Source: Azospirillum thiophilum | GTDB lineage: Bacteria; Pseudomonadota; Alphaproteobacteria; Azospirillales; Azospirillaceae | Length of the DNA stretch: 64,000 nucleotides | Assembly: GCF_001305595.1 (NCBI RefSeq) | Contig: NZ_CP012402.1 | Coordinates: 386,001 to 450,000, forward strand | Direction: 5' to 3' | In this document: one piece after another, positions 24,902-33,159 of the stretch | Numbering within the stretch: position 1 is the first letter of the stretch | Layout: each line of letters begins with the position of its first letter | Program-made: the position numbers and the translations under genes | The notes under the pieces: model-generated | What the model was told of the DNA's origin: nothing | Seen by the model: the letters and a program-made list of their open reading frames with translations, nothing else | Database searches by the model: none

Positions 24902-27367
24902 TCAGAAATCCACCGACACCGACAGCTTCGCCGTCAGCGGGTTGCCCTGGGTCAGGTAGCCGCCGAAGGCCGACGCCCAATAGGCCTTGTCGGTCACGTT
25001 CTCCACCGCCGCCCGGAAGGTGACCGGACGGTTCTGGATATCGGTGATCATCCGCGCGCCGACGTCGAAGCGGGTCCAACTGGGGATCTTCAGCGTGTTG
25101 GCGGTGTTGACGTACTGCTCGCCGGTGTGGATCACGCGGCCGGTCAGCGTCACCGTCGGGAAGGAGGCCGGCAGGAAGGGCAGGTCCCATTCGACGTTGG
25201 CGTTGAACTGGTGGCGTGGCACGCCGACGGCGTCGTTGCCCTCGGTCGCCGTGTTGCCGGTGTCGCTCAGCTCCGGATCGATGAAGGTGGCGCCGCCCAG
25301 CAGGCGTACGCCCTGCACCGGCTCGCCGTACAGCATCAGCTCGATGCCGCGGTTGCGCTGCTCGCCCGACACGCTGTAGATGCGGGTGGCCGCGTCGGTG
25401 ACGCCGCTGGGCTGGGTGGTCTGGAACAGCGACAGCGAGCCGCCGAAGCTGCCGAAATCCAGCTTGCCGCCGACCTCGTACTGGACCGAGCGGTAGGGTT
25501 CGAAGATCTCCCCGGAATTGGCGGCGGTCGAGGGCGCGGTCGGTCCCTGGGCCAAGCCTTCGATGCGGTTGGCGTAGAGCGACAGTTCCTTGAGCGGCCT
25601 TACCACCAGCCCGACCACCGGCGTCAGTGCCGATGCGTCGTAATCGGACGTGCGGGCTCCGGTGGTACGGTTGTAGCCGCGGACCTGGATGTTCTGCTGG
25701 CGCAGGCCGGCGGTCACCATCACCCGGTCGTCCAGGATCGACAGCGTGTCGGAGGCGTAGAAGCTGCGCAGCACCGCCTCGGAAACCTTGGGCGGGTCGC
25801 CGACCATGCCGGCCGCCAGCGTCGTCCGCGGCCGGGCGATGTCGACCATGTTGTAGAGGTTGACGGTTGAGGTCGCGCCGAACTCGTAGCCGTTGTTGTT
25901 GGTGGTGCGCAGCGCCGAGAAGCCGCCGTTCAGCTGGTGCCGCACCGGCCCGGTGCGGACGTCGGCCCGAATGCCGGCCTGACCGGTGACGGTGAAATCC
26001 TCGCGCGGGACGGTCAGGCGGCTGATGGTGCTGGTGCCGTCGGCCCGCGTGACGGTGGGGGTGGAATAGTCGCCGTCCTCGCGCATGCTGCGCATGCCGA
26101 AGGCGCCATGGACGGTCAGGTTGGGCAGGATATCGTATTCGGCGCGGATCTGGCCGAAGGTGTCGCGCATCTCGGAATAGGCCCAGGGCTGGGCGTAATT
26201 CTGCGAGGCGGACGGTACCGCCGGGACGACGCTGCCGACATAGACGACCGTGCGGCCCTGTTCCACCCGCTGGGTCTGGGTGCCGACGTCGAGCGTCACG
26301 CGGGCGCGATCGCCGCGATAGTCCAGCGCCAGAGACCCGAGCTTCAGCGACCGCTCCTCGTCGTCGATGGCGGTCTCGCCGCCGCGGACCGCGGCGTTGG
26401 CCCGCACGCCGAACTGCTTGTTCTCACCGAACCGGCGGCCGACATCGGCCGACAGGCCGAAGCGGCTGTCCATGGCATAGCTGGCGGTCAGGCGGGTCAG
26501 CGGCTCGTCGTCCGCCCGCTTGGGCACCAGATTGACGCCGCCGCCGATGCCGGTGCCGCTGGGGGCGGCGCCGTTCAGGAAGGCGCTGGCGCCCTTCAGC
26601 ACCTCCACCCGCTCGAACATGTCGGTGGCGACGATCTGGCGGGGGGCGGTGCCGTAAAGCCCGTCGACCGACAGATCCTCACCATACAGCGGGAAACCGC
26701 GGATGATGATGTTTTCGGAGAAATTGCCGTAGCCGAAGCCGGTGCGCACCGCCGGATCGTTGGCCAGCACGTCGGCGACCGTCTCGGCCTGCTGGTTGCG
26801 GATCGTCTCGGCGGTATAGCCGGTGACGTTGAACGGCACGTCCATGGCGTCCTGGTTGCCGAGAGCGCCGATGCGTCCGCCGCGGGCCACCTGGCCGCCG
26901 GCATAGGCCGGGGGCAGGGCGCCGGGGCCGGCCGCCGTCCGGTTGCCTTCGATCTGCACCGGATCGAGCTGGACGGCGCCGCCGGCGGCAACCCGCTCCA
27001 CCGTCACCGTCTCGGTGTTCAGGAAGCGGGCGACCAGCCCGGTGCCGGACAGCAGGCGGTTCAGCCCCTCGCGCGCGGTCATCGACCCGCTGACGCCGGG
27101 GGAGCCGACGCCCTGCGTCACCGCGCCGGGGGTCAGCACCTGGATGCGCGTGGCGGCGGAGAAGGCGGCGAGCGCCCCGTCCACCGACTGCGGCGCGATG
27201 GTGAAGGACACCGTCCCGGCCGGCGCGGTCTGCGCCACTGCGGCAGGGGCGTTCGCAAGCAGGACACCCGGTGCGATCAGCACCGTGGTCGCCAGCAGCC
27301 GTCCCAGGAAGGCGCTGCCCCGGCGCCCGTTCTTTACCCTCATGACCCCATACTCCGCCGATGCCAT
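24902..27367 (-). CDS. TonB-dependent siderophore receptor with signalling domain
   Basis: An 821-residue outer-membrane receptor of the FpvA/FecA transducer type. A signal peptide ends near AVAQTAPA, then an STN signalling domain (about 45-105: FTIAPQSVDGALAAFSAATRIQV), a plug domain with MDVPFNVTGYTAETIRNQ, and a 22-strand barrel ending in an aromatic residue (SVSVDF). The STN domain contacts FecR, coded just upstream, so uptake also switches on the sigma factor. A second start at 27343 is possible. The siderophore is not predictable. Confidence 0.95.
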   Translation of the reverse strand: MASAEYGVMRVKNGRRGSAFLGRLLATTVLIAPGVLLANAPAAVAQTAPAGTVSFTIAPQSVDGALAAFSAATRIQVLTPGAVTQGVGSPGVSGSMTAREGLNRLLSGTGLVARFLNTETVTVERVAAGGAVQLDPVQIEGNRTAAGPGALPPAYAGGQVARGGRIGALGNQDAMDVPFNVTGYTAETIRNQQAETVADVLANDPAVRTGFGYGNFSENIIIRGFPLYGEDLSVDGLYGTAPRQIVATDMFERVEVLKGASAFLNGAAPSGTGIGGGVNLVPKRADDEPLTRLTASYAMDSRFGLSADVGRRFGENKQFGVRANAAVRGGETAIDDEERSLKLGSLALDYRGDRARVTLDVGTQTQRVEQGRTVVYVGSVVPAVPSASQNYAQPWAYSEMRDTFGQIRAEYDILPNLTVHGAFGMRSMREDGDYSTPTVTRADGTSTISRLTVPREDFTVTGQAGIRADVRTGPVRHQLNGGFSALRTTNNNGYEFGATSTVNLYNMVDIARPRTTLAAGMVGDPPKVSEAVLRSFYASDTLSILDDRVMVTAGLRQQNIQVRGYNRTTGARTSDYDASALTPVVGLVVRPLKELSLYANRIEGLAQGPTAPSTAANSGEIFEPYRSVQYEVGGKLDFGSFGGSLSLFQTTQPSGVTDAATRIYSVSGEQRNRGIELMLYGEPVQGVRLLGGATFIDPELSDTGNTATEGNDAVGVPRHQFNANVEWDLPFLPASFPTVTLTGRVIHTGEQYVNTANTLKIPSWTRFDVGARMITDIQNRPVTFRAAVENVTDKAYWASAFGGYLTQGNPLTAKLSVSVDF

Positions 27368-27496
27368 CGCTTGCCTCTGTCGTCCGGTGCGAACCCGCGC
27401 CGCTTATTCGCGACTGCGTCTCATTCTCTTCCTTCCCGGACATGACGATGGCGGAGCGGAAATCCCTGGGAGGTTTTTTTTCGGGGCCGCGTTTTT

Positions 27497-28507
27497 TTAC
27501 CGAAGCAGGGTCAGATAGGGGGTGATGCGGGTGGCATGGACACCCAGGCCGCGTTCCAGCGCGTCGAACACGGCGTCCGGCCGGTCGAGGGCGAAGACAC
27601 CGGACACCACCCGCTCGGCCGCCTCGTCGTTCAGCAGCACCACGCGGCCGGGCCATTGCCGGTTCAGCGCGGTGATGACGGAGGCGAGCGACTGTTGGCG
27701 GAACACGATCTGACCATGCCGCCAGGCGAAGGCGACGCCGGGATCGGCCGCCTGCGGCCCGGTCACGCCAAGGGGGCCGGCCTCCGCGCTTTCGCCGGGG
27801 CGGAGGCGGATGCTGTCCGGCCATGGCGCATGGGCGTTCCCGCCGGGATGCGCGGCAACCTCGACCAACCCCTCCCCGACGGTGACGGTGGTGCGGTCAT
27901 CGTCGCGGCGGACGCTGAACTGGGTTCCCAGCACGCGGGCGGCTCCGGCCCCGGCATCGACGACGAAGGGATGGTCGGGATCGCGGACGACCTGGAACCA
28001 GGCCTCGCCGCGGAGAAGCCGGACCCTCCGCTCGCCGCCCTGGAAGTCGAGCGCCAGTGCGGTGTCGCCGTTCATCTCCGCCCTGGAGCCGTCCGGCAGC
28101 GTCAGCATGCGGCGCTGGCCGAGCGACGTCACCTCATCGGCGATGGCGTTCTGGTAGCGCGTCGGCCCCTGCCACAGGCCGATGCCGCCGACCGCCAGCA
28201 GGATTGCCAACGCAGCGGCAAAGCGGCGGAAGCCGGCGATCCGCGCCTGTCCAGGTGCTGAGATCCGGGCGGGCGCGGGCATAGCTCGGGCCGCGGCCCG
28301 GGCAGGGTCCTTCAGGTCATGCAGGAGAGTTTCCAACTCGGCGAAGGCACGGGTATGGGCGGGGCTGCGGGCGAGCCAGGCGGCGAACGCGGCACGCTCC
28401 GCCGGGGTATGATCGTCGGCCTGCAGGCGGAAGAACCACGCGTTCGCTTCCGAGAACAGCCTGTCCTCGTTGGGTCCGCTCCGCTGTTCGTCCTGCCGGT
28501 CCATCAT
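27497..28507 (-). CDS. fecR: FecR-family sigma-factor regulator
   Basis: A 336-residue single-pass protein. The N-terminal cytoplasmic domain (about 15-75) has the DUF4880 pattern EANAWFFRLQADDHTPAERAAF; one membrane helix (about 97-115) precedes the FecR domain (HxxT-like LPDGSRAEMNGDTAL, VLGTQFSV) and a C-terminal STN-binding region. It passes the signal from the receptor to the ECF sigma factor. The 3' end and the spacer to the receptor gene have two short homopolymer runs (27473-27481 and 27492-27498). Confidence 0.94.
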   Translation of the reverse strand: MMDRQDEQRSGPNEDRLFSEANAWFFRLQADDHTPAERAAFAAWLARSPAHTRAFAELETLLHDLKDPARAAARAMPAPARISAPGQARIAGFRRFAAALAILLAVGGIGLWQGPTRYQNAIADEVTSLGQRRMLTLPDGSRAEMNGDTALALDFQGGERRVRLLRGEAWFQVVRDPDHPFVVDAGAGAARVLGTQFSVRRDDDRTTVTVGEGLVEVAAHPGGNAHAPWPDSIRLRPGESAEAGPLGVTGPQAADPGVAFAWRHGQIVFRQQSLASVITALNRQWPGRVVLLNDEAAERVVSGVFALDRPDAVFDALERGLGVHATRITPYLTLLR

Positions 28508-28534
28508 CTGCTCGCTGGGGTCTGCTCGCTGGGG
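28507..28534. repeat. 14-bp tandem duplication at the fecR start
   Basis: TCTGCTCGCTGGGG occurs twice in tandem, its first base being the first base of the fecR start codon on the other strand. It alters the sequence where the ribosome site would lie, and no good Shine-Dalgarno motif remains there. Confidence 0.75.
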
Positions 28535-28644
28535 TTCGCCCGCTGACGCGCGGGGGGCGGTCCGGTTGCCTTCTGCTTACCAAGACGGCCGGCTGCGGCC
28601 AATCCCTCAAATAAAATGTCCGGGAAGCGAAAGAATCCTGCGGA

Positions 28645-29169
28645 TTATCGTGGTAGCCGCCGCTTCATGTGGGTGCGGCATTGCTCCAGGGCCGCACGCA
28701 GATGGTATTCGACCGTGCGCGGTGAAATGCCCAGCCGCTCGCCGATGGCGCGGTAGGGCAGCCCTTCGACATGGTAGAGCAGGAAGACATCGCGGGTCTT
28801 GGGCGGCAGGGCGTCGATGGCTCCGCGCAGCCGTGCCATCGTCTCGTTCCGCTCCATCACCGCATCGGCAGTCGGATCGGTCGCCGGCAACTGGTCGTCG
28901 GGCGGTCCGGCCTCGCGCAGCCGCTGGCGTTTCGCCGCTCGGCAATGGTCCAGCGCGATGCGGTCGGCCACCACGAACAGCAGCCCTGCCGGATTCTGAA
29001 CCGCCTCGCCGTCGGGTAGCCGCGCCAGCCGCAGGAAGGCGTCCTGCGCCAGATCGCCTGCACTCTGCGGATCGCCGGTTCGTCGCGCGATGACCCGTTC
29101 GACCCGCAGCCGGTGGCTGTCGAACAGCTCCGCGATCTTGCGCGCCCAGGTGCCGACGGGGCCGGTCAT
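28645..29169 (-). CDS. fecI: ECF sigma factor, FecI type
   Basis: A 174-residue sigma factor with region 2 (LFDSHRLRVERVIARRTGDPQSAGDLAQDAFLRL-like, read in parts) and region 4 (LPPKTRDVFLLYHVEGLPYRAIGERLG, then SPRTVEYHL). Regions 1.1 and 3 are absent, as in the ECF group. With the FecR and STN-receptor genes downstream it forms a classic iron-responsive surface-signalling set. Start 29169 fits the family; the next gene begins after 137 bp. A Fur-like site lies 155-171 bp upstream. Confidence 0.93.
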   Translation of the reverse strand: MTGPVGTWARKIAELFDSHRLRVERVIARRTGDPQSAGDLAQDAFLRLARLPDGEAVQNPAGLLFVVADRIALDHCRAAKRQRLREAGPPDDQLPATDPTADAVMERNETMARLRGAIDALPPKTRDVFLLYHVEGLPYRAIGERLGISPRTVEYHLRAALEQCRTHMKRRLPR

Positions 29170-29615
29170 CGGGCGTGCAAGGGACGGGTGTCGTCGGGCA
29201 GGGCAGAGCGGAAGGTGTCGGTCACGGATACGCGGAATGGCGGATGCAAGGGAGACGACCGCCCGGTGGCTCTCGACCATGTGGGAAATCGATCAGTTGG
29301 ATATAGCTGCGTCCGAGCAAAAATGCGAACGATTCTTAATAGGTGCCTTGGCTGAAACGGTGAAAACCGGTTGGGTCTGGCTCATGACGGGAGAACGACG
29401 AGAATCCTCAACGCGGCGGTGACCTTCAGGCGCCAAGAGTCCGATCTTCGGCGGCTGTCCAGATGGGATCTGCAAGCCAAAAATACGTGCAATCTGCATA
29501 AGTGCATATAAAAATTGCATATCAATGTACTTCAATCTTATAAAGAGCAAATGCCAATTGGTTATAAATTTAAACCGTGATAAATTCCTAACGAACTATC
29601 AGATGGAGATATAAA
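29170..29615. other. Intergenic region entering a second AT-rich patch
   Basis: About 446 bp between the divergent fecI-type gene and the M48-like gene. The left part is GC-rich and carries the Fur-like site; from about 29475 it becomes AT-rich. A promoter candidate for the rightward gene is TTGCAT at 29515-29520 and TATAAA at 29539-29544 with an 18-base spacer. Direct and inverted TGCATA words occur at 29495-29521. A short leftward frame at 29293-29550 has no ribosome site and is not called. Confidence 0.5.
29324..29340. promoter_or_regulatory. Fur-box-like site upstream of fecI
   Basis: TGCGAACGATTCTTAAT matches the common Fur-box form TGCGAATGATTCTCATT at 14 of 17 positions. It lies 155 bp before the sigma-factor start and would place the signalling operon under iron repression. 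Alphaproteobacteria also use RirA and Irr, so the identity of the regulator is inferred. Confidence 0.5.
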
Positions 29616-30530
29616 ATGACAGATTATGCAATTAAAAGAGGAGATGAGTTTAATGTCGGGCGATATATTCACCCATCGACGAACTCAAGATTTGTTCTTG
29701 CCCTGGTTGCAGTTGTGCCAATAATATTATGGATTTCGTGGATATCTTTCAAATACCCTCCATTCTTTGCTGTTCTATTATTTTATGTGTTGTTTGTCGG
29801 TCTGCTGCTGTGGATCGGTTTAGAGCTTATGAGGGCCGCATTGATTGGCAATGCCGTGAAAGTCGGCCCCGATAATTTTCCAGAAATTTCAAATATATTG
29901 AGAGATGTGAAGAAAAAAATTGGCTATAGTAAGGATGTAGAGATATATATTATAGAGGATGGAAGTATTAATATGATAATATATCGTTTCTTTTCTTCAA
30001 AATTCATCGTTATACACTCTTCTTTTGTTGAGTCTTGCGAGGCTTCAAAAGATTATCGTGACATAGAGTGGGCAATCGCCAGATTTGTCGGGTATCTAAA
30101 GATAAAAAAAGATCATTATTACCCAATTGTATTTGAAATAATGGAATCTATAAAGAATATTCCGCTCATTAATCTACTTGTGCTTCCGTATGAGCGCTGC
30201 ATAATTTACTCTGGGGATCGAATTGGCTTGGCACTCTGCGGTGAATTGGAGGCAGCGATTACAGGATTGGGAAAATTAATGATCGGGAAAACTCTTTATG
30301 GAAAGGTTTCCAGCGAAACATTCATATCGCAATCCCGAATAGTCAACAGCAGCTTTTTTGCTGCCGTCTCCCGATTTTTCTCGGGTTATCCTCACATGAC
30401 AGACAGATATCTCAATATTATGTCTTTTGCCAAAGACAGTGCGCCAGAACACTATCATGAATTCGTGCTTCGTCATCGTATCGACATGAAGCATCTTGAA
30501 GATGCCTTAAGTAGTCGCCACGGGAGATAG
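29616..30530 (+). CDS. M48 peptidase-like membrane protein lacking the zinc motif
   Basis: A 304-residue protein in AT-rich DNA. Two adjacent helices (about 26-46 and 50-72) are followed by a cytoplasmic domain that tracks the M48 fold: a FIVIHSSFVE strand, an IEWAIARFVGYLKIKKDHY helix where active enzymes have HExxH, and YERCIIYSGDRIGLALCGELEAA where they have the zinc glutamate and the ADRxG motif. HExxH is absent and the glutamate position is not conserved, so it is probably a catalytically dead relative. GGAG lies eight bases before the ATG. Its base composition suggests transfer. Role unknown. Confidence 0.65.
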   Translation: MTDYAIKRGDEFNVGRYIHPSTNSRFVLALVAVVPIILWISWISFKYPPFFAVLLFYVLFVGLLLWIGLELMRAALIGNAVKVGPDNFPEISNILRDVKKKIGYSKDVEIYIIEDGSINMIIYRFFSSKFIVIHSSFVESCEASKDYRDIEWAIARFVGYLKIKKDHYYPIVFEIMESIKNIPLINLLVLPYERCIIYSGDRIGLALCGELEAAITGLGKLMIGKTLYGKVSSETFISQSRIVNSSFFAAVSRFFSGYPHMTDRYLNIMSFAKDSAPEHYHEFVLRHRIDMKHLEDALSSRHGR

Positions 30531-30557
30531 CGCGAAAATATTGAGTGATTTAATAAA

Positions 30558-30596
30558 AATGGCATGCGGAGCATAAGAGTATGCCCGCATGCCATT
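30558..30596. terminator. Shared hairpin terminator between convergent genes
   Basis: Arms AATGGCATGCGG (30558-30569) and CCGCATGCCATT (30585-30596) enclose a second stem GCATA/TATGC and an AGAG loop. On the minus strand it is followed by a T-rich run, so it looks like an intrinsic terminator for the suf operon; it may also stop the rightward gene. Confidence 0.8.
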
Positions 30597-30599
30597 ATA

Positions 30600-30944
30600 T
30601 CAGACGTGGAAGCTCTCACCGCAGCCGCAGCGGCCCTTCTCGTTCGGATTCTTGAAGACGAAGCCGGTCTGGAACTTGTCGTCGACATAGTCCATCTCGC
30701 TGCCGATCAGGAACATGACGGCGGCCGGGTCGATCAGGACAGTGACGCCCTTGTCCTCCACCACCTCGTCGAACTTCAGCTTTTCCTTGGCATACTGGAC
30801 GTCGTAGCTGAGGCCGGAACAGCCGCGCGCCTTCACGCCGATGCGCAAGCCGACGATCTCGTCGGTGGCCTTGGACATCAGCGCCTTGACGCGCTCCGCA
30901 GCGGCGTCGGTGATCGTGATCGCCTTGGGCAGGGGGCGGGCCAT
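30600..30944 (-). CDS. sufA: A-type Fe-S carrier (SufA/HesB family)
   Basis: A 114-residue A-type carrier with the three family cysteines: one in KARGCSGLSY and the pair in GRCGCGESF near the C-terminus. It receives clusters from the SufBCD scaffold and hands them to target proteins. It is the last gene of the suf operon, 22 bp after sufT. ErpA and IscA share the motifs; the SUF context favours SufA. Confidence 0.94.
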   Translation of the reverse strand: MARPLPKAITITDAAAERVKALMSKATDEIVGLRIGVKARGCSGLSYDVQYAKEKLKFDEVVEDKGVTVLIDPAAVMFLIGSEMDYVDDKFQTGFVFKNPNEKGRCGCGESFHV

Positions 30945-30966
30945 GGTGACTGTCTCCTAAAACGAC

Positions 30967-31416
30967 TCAGAACATATCCAGTTGCAGACGGGCTTCTTCG
31001 GACATCATGCCCTGGTGCCAGGGGGGCTCCCACACCAGCGCGATCTTGGCCTCGTTGACGTCCTCGACGCCCAGCACGGCCTGGCGCACCTGTTCGGGCA
31101 ATTCACCGGCCACCGGACACATGGGGCTGGTCAGCGTCATATCAATCTCGACATTCCGCTCCCCATCCATGTCCACGCGGTAGATCAGGCCCAGTTCCCA
31201 GATATCGACCGGGATTTCCGGGTCATAGCAGGTCTTGATCGCCGCCACGACGCGATCCATGATTTCCTCCCGCGGGTCGAAGCCCTCGGGCGGCTTGGGC
31301 ATCGGGGCGAAGTCCTTCGCCTCGGGCGCGTCCGCCGTGGTGTCCGCCTTGACCTGGGCCTCCGCCTCGGCGGGGGTCGGGGCGATGGGGCGTTGCGTCA
31401 GGGTTTCATCGGGCAT
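30967..31416 (-). CDS. sufT: SUF-system protein SufT (MIP18/DUF59 family)
   Basis: A 149-residue protein. The first 50 residues are a low-complexity extension rich in proline, alanine and aspartate; the DUF59 domain follows, with DPEIPVDIWELGLIY and the single family cysteine in LTSPMCPVAGELP. SufT proteins help mature Fe-S proteins. GGAGG lies seven bases before the ATG and the gene is 14 bp after sufU. Confidence 0.93.
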   Translation of the reverse strand: MPDETLTQRPIAPTPAEAEAQVKADTTADAPEAKDFAPMPKPPEGFDPREEIMDRVVAAIKTCYDPEIPVDIWELGLIYRVDMDGERNVEIDMTLTSPMCPVAGELPEQVRQAVLGVEDVNEAKIALVWEPPWHQGMMSEEARLQLDMF

Positions 31417-31430
31417 CTCGATCCCCTCCG

Positions 31431-31898
31431 TCAAAACTGGTCGCTGGAGGCCGTGGCCTCGCCATGCAGGGCCGCGTTCATGGCGTGCCATGCGAGAGTC
31501 GCGCACTTCACCCGCACCGGGAACTGGCGCACGCCGGACATGACCATCAGCTTTTCCATGGTCTCCTCCTCGACGCCTTCCGGAATGTCCGGCTCGTCCT
31601 GGGTACACAGTTCGTGGAAGGCGTGGAACAGCGTTTCCGCCTCCGCCGCCGTCTTGCCGCGCACCAGTTCCGTCATCATCGAGGCGCTGGCGGTGGAGAT
31701 GGCGCAGCCGCGACCCTGGAAGGCCACATCCTCCACCACCCCGTCCTTCAGGGTCAGGTAGACCATGAAGCGGTCGCCGCACATCGGGTTCTCGCCCTTG
31801 GCCTCGCGGTTGGCGTCGTCGGGATGGCGGAAGTTGCGGGGGTGCTTGCCGTGGTCCAGGATCACTTCCTGATACAGCTCGCGCAGATCGTCCATCAT
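31431..31898 (-). CDS. sufU: SUF-system scaffold or sulphur-transfer protein SufU (IscU-like)
   Basis: A 155-residue protein with the three ligand cysteines of the SufU/IscU fold, in NPMCGDRF, GRGCAIS and VKCATLAW, and the longer insert typical of SufU. It accepts sulphur from SufS, with zinc at the active site in studied members. The start overlaps the sufS stop by a few bases. No sufE is in the operon, which fits SufU taking its place. Confidence 0.93.
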   Translation of the reverse strand: MMDDLRELYQEVILDHGKHPRNFRHPDDANREAKGENPMCGDRFMVYLTLKDGVVEDVAFQGRGCAISTASASMMTELVRGKTAAEAETLFHAFHELCTQDEPDIPEGVEEETMEKLMVMSGVRQFPVRVKCATLAWHAMNAALHGEATASSDQF

Positions 31899-33157
31899 GC
31901 TCCGAAGAACTCCTTGACCGCCTGGAGGGATTGGACGAGGGCGTCGGCTTCCTCCCGGGTGTTGTACAGGCCGAAAGAGGCGCGGACGGTCGGCCCCACC
32001 CCGAACCGCTCGGCCAGCGGCTCGGCGCAATGGCGGCCGACGCGGACGGCGACGCCATACTGGTCGACGATGGTTCCGACGTCGTGCGGGTGCACGCCCT
32101 CCAGCGCGAAGGAGACGATCGGTCCCTTGCCGGGCGCGGTGCCGACGATGCGCAGGCCGTCGATCTGCGACAACTGTTGGGTGGCGTATTGCAGCAGGTC
32201 GTGCTCGTGCGCGGCGATGGCGTCGCGTCCGAGCGCCTCGACATAATCGATGGCGGCGCCCAGCCCGATCACCTCGGTGATCGGCGGCGTGCCGGCCTCG
32301 AAGCGGGACGGCGGAGCCTTGAAGGTGGTGCCCTCGAAGCTGACGCTCTCGATCATGTCGCCGCCGCCCTGGTAGGGAGGCATCTTCTTCAAGAGGTCGT
32401 ATTTGCCGTAGAGCACGCCGAGGCCGGTCGGGCCATAGAGCTTGTGGGCGGTGAAGACGTAGAAGTCGGCGTCGATGTCCTGCACGTCGACGGTGCCGTG
32501 CACCACCGCCTGGCTGCCGTCGAACAGCACCGGGACGCCGCGCTCATGCGCCAGCTTGGCGATGGCCTTGGCCGGGGTGACGGTGCCAAGCACGTTGGAG
32601 CAATGGGTGATCGCCACCAGCTTGGTGCGGTCGGACAGCAGATCCCTGTAGGCGTCCATGTCGAGGACGCCGTCCTCGTCGCAGGGCACGACCTTGATGA
32701 CGATCTTCTTCTCGGCCTGGAGCAGCTGCCACGGCACGATGTTGGCGTGATGCTCCATGATCGAGAGGATGACCTCGTCGCCCTCGTTCAGGAAGGTCCG
32801 GCCATAGCTGGCCGCCACGAGGTTGATCGCCTCGGTCGAGCTGCGGGTGAAGACGATGCAGCGGTCGTGCGGCGCGTTCAGGAAGCGCGCGACCTTGGTG
32901 CGCACTGCCTCGAACTGGTCGGTCGCAGTCTGCGACAGGAAATGCACGCCGCGGTGGATATTTGAATAATCCTCCTCCATGAAGCGGGTCATGGCCTGGA
33001 TGACCTGGCGCGGCTTCTGCGCGGAGGCTCCGCTGTCCAGATAGACCAGCGGCTTGCCGGGCTTTCCCTTCCTGGCGTGGACGCTGCGGGCCAGCACGGG
33101 GAAGTCGTCCCGCACCCGCTGCACGTCGTAGGCTTGGTTCAGGATGGCATCGGACAT
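31895..33157 (-). CDS. sufS: Cysteine desulfurase SufS
   Basis: A 420-residue PLP enzyme. The PLP lysine is in FTAHKLYGPTG and the persulfide cysteine in GRHCAEPL, placed as in group II desulfurases. The N-terminus has RDDFPVLAR and VYLDSGASAQKP. It removes sulphur from cysteine for Fe-S assembly. It lies two bases after sufD and overlaps sufU. Confidence 0.96.
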   Translation of the reverse strand: MSDAILNQAYDVQRVRDDFPVLARSVHARKGKPGKPLVYLDSGASAQKPRQVIQAMTRFMEEDYSNIHRGVHFLSQTATDQFEAVRTKVARFLNAPHDRCIVFTRSSTEAINLVAASYGRTFLNEGDEVILSIMEHHANIVPWQLLQAEKKIVIKVVPCDEDGVLDMDAYRDLLSDRTKLVAITHCSNVLGTVTPAKAIAKLAHERGVPVLFDGSQAVVHGTVDVQDIDADFYVFTAHKLYGPTGLGVLYGKYDLLKKMPPYQGGGDMIESVSFEGTTFKAPPSRFEAGTPPITEVIGLGAAIDYVEALGRDAIAAHEHDLLQYATQQLSQIDGLRIVGTAPGKGPIVSFALEGVHPHDVGTIVDQYGVAVRVGRHCAEPLAERFGVGPTVRASFGLYNTREEADALVQSLQAVKEFFGA

Positions 33158-33159
33158 GG

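Noticed and set aside
29293..29550. 85-codon leftward frame between fecI and the M48-like gene
   Set aside because: No ribosome site, crosses the composition border and the Fur-like site, and has no family resemblance.
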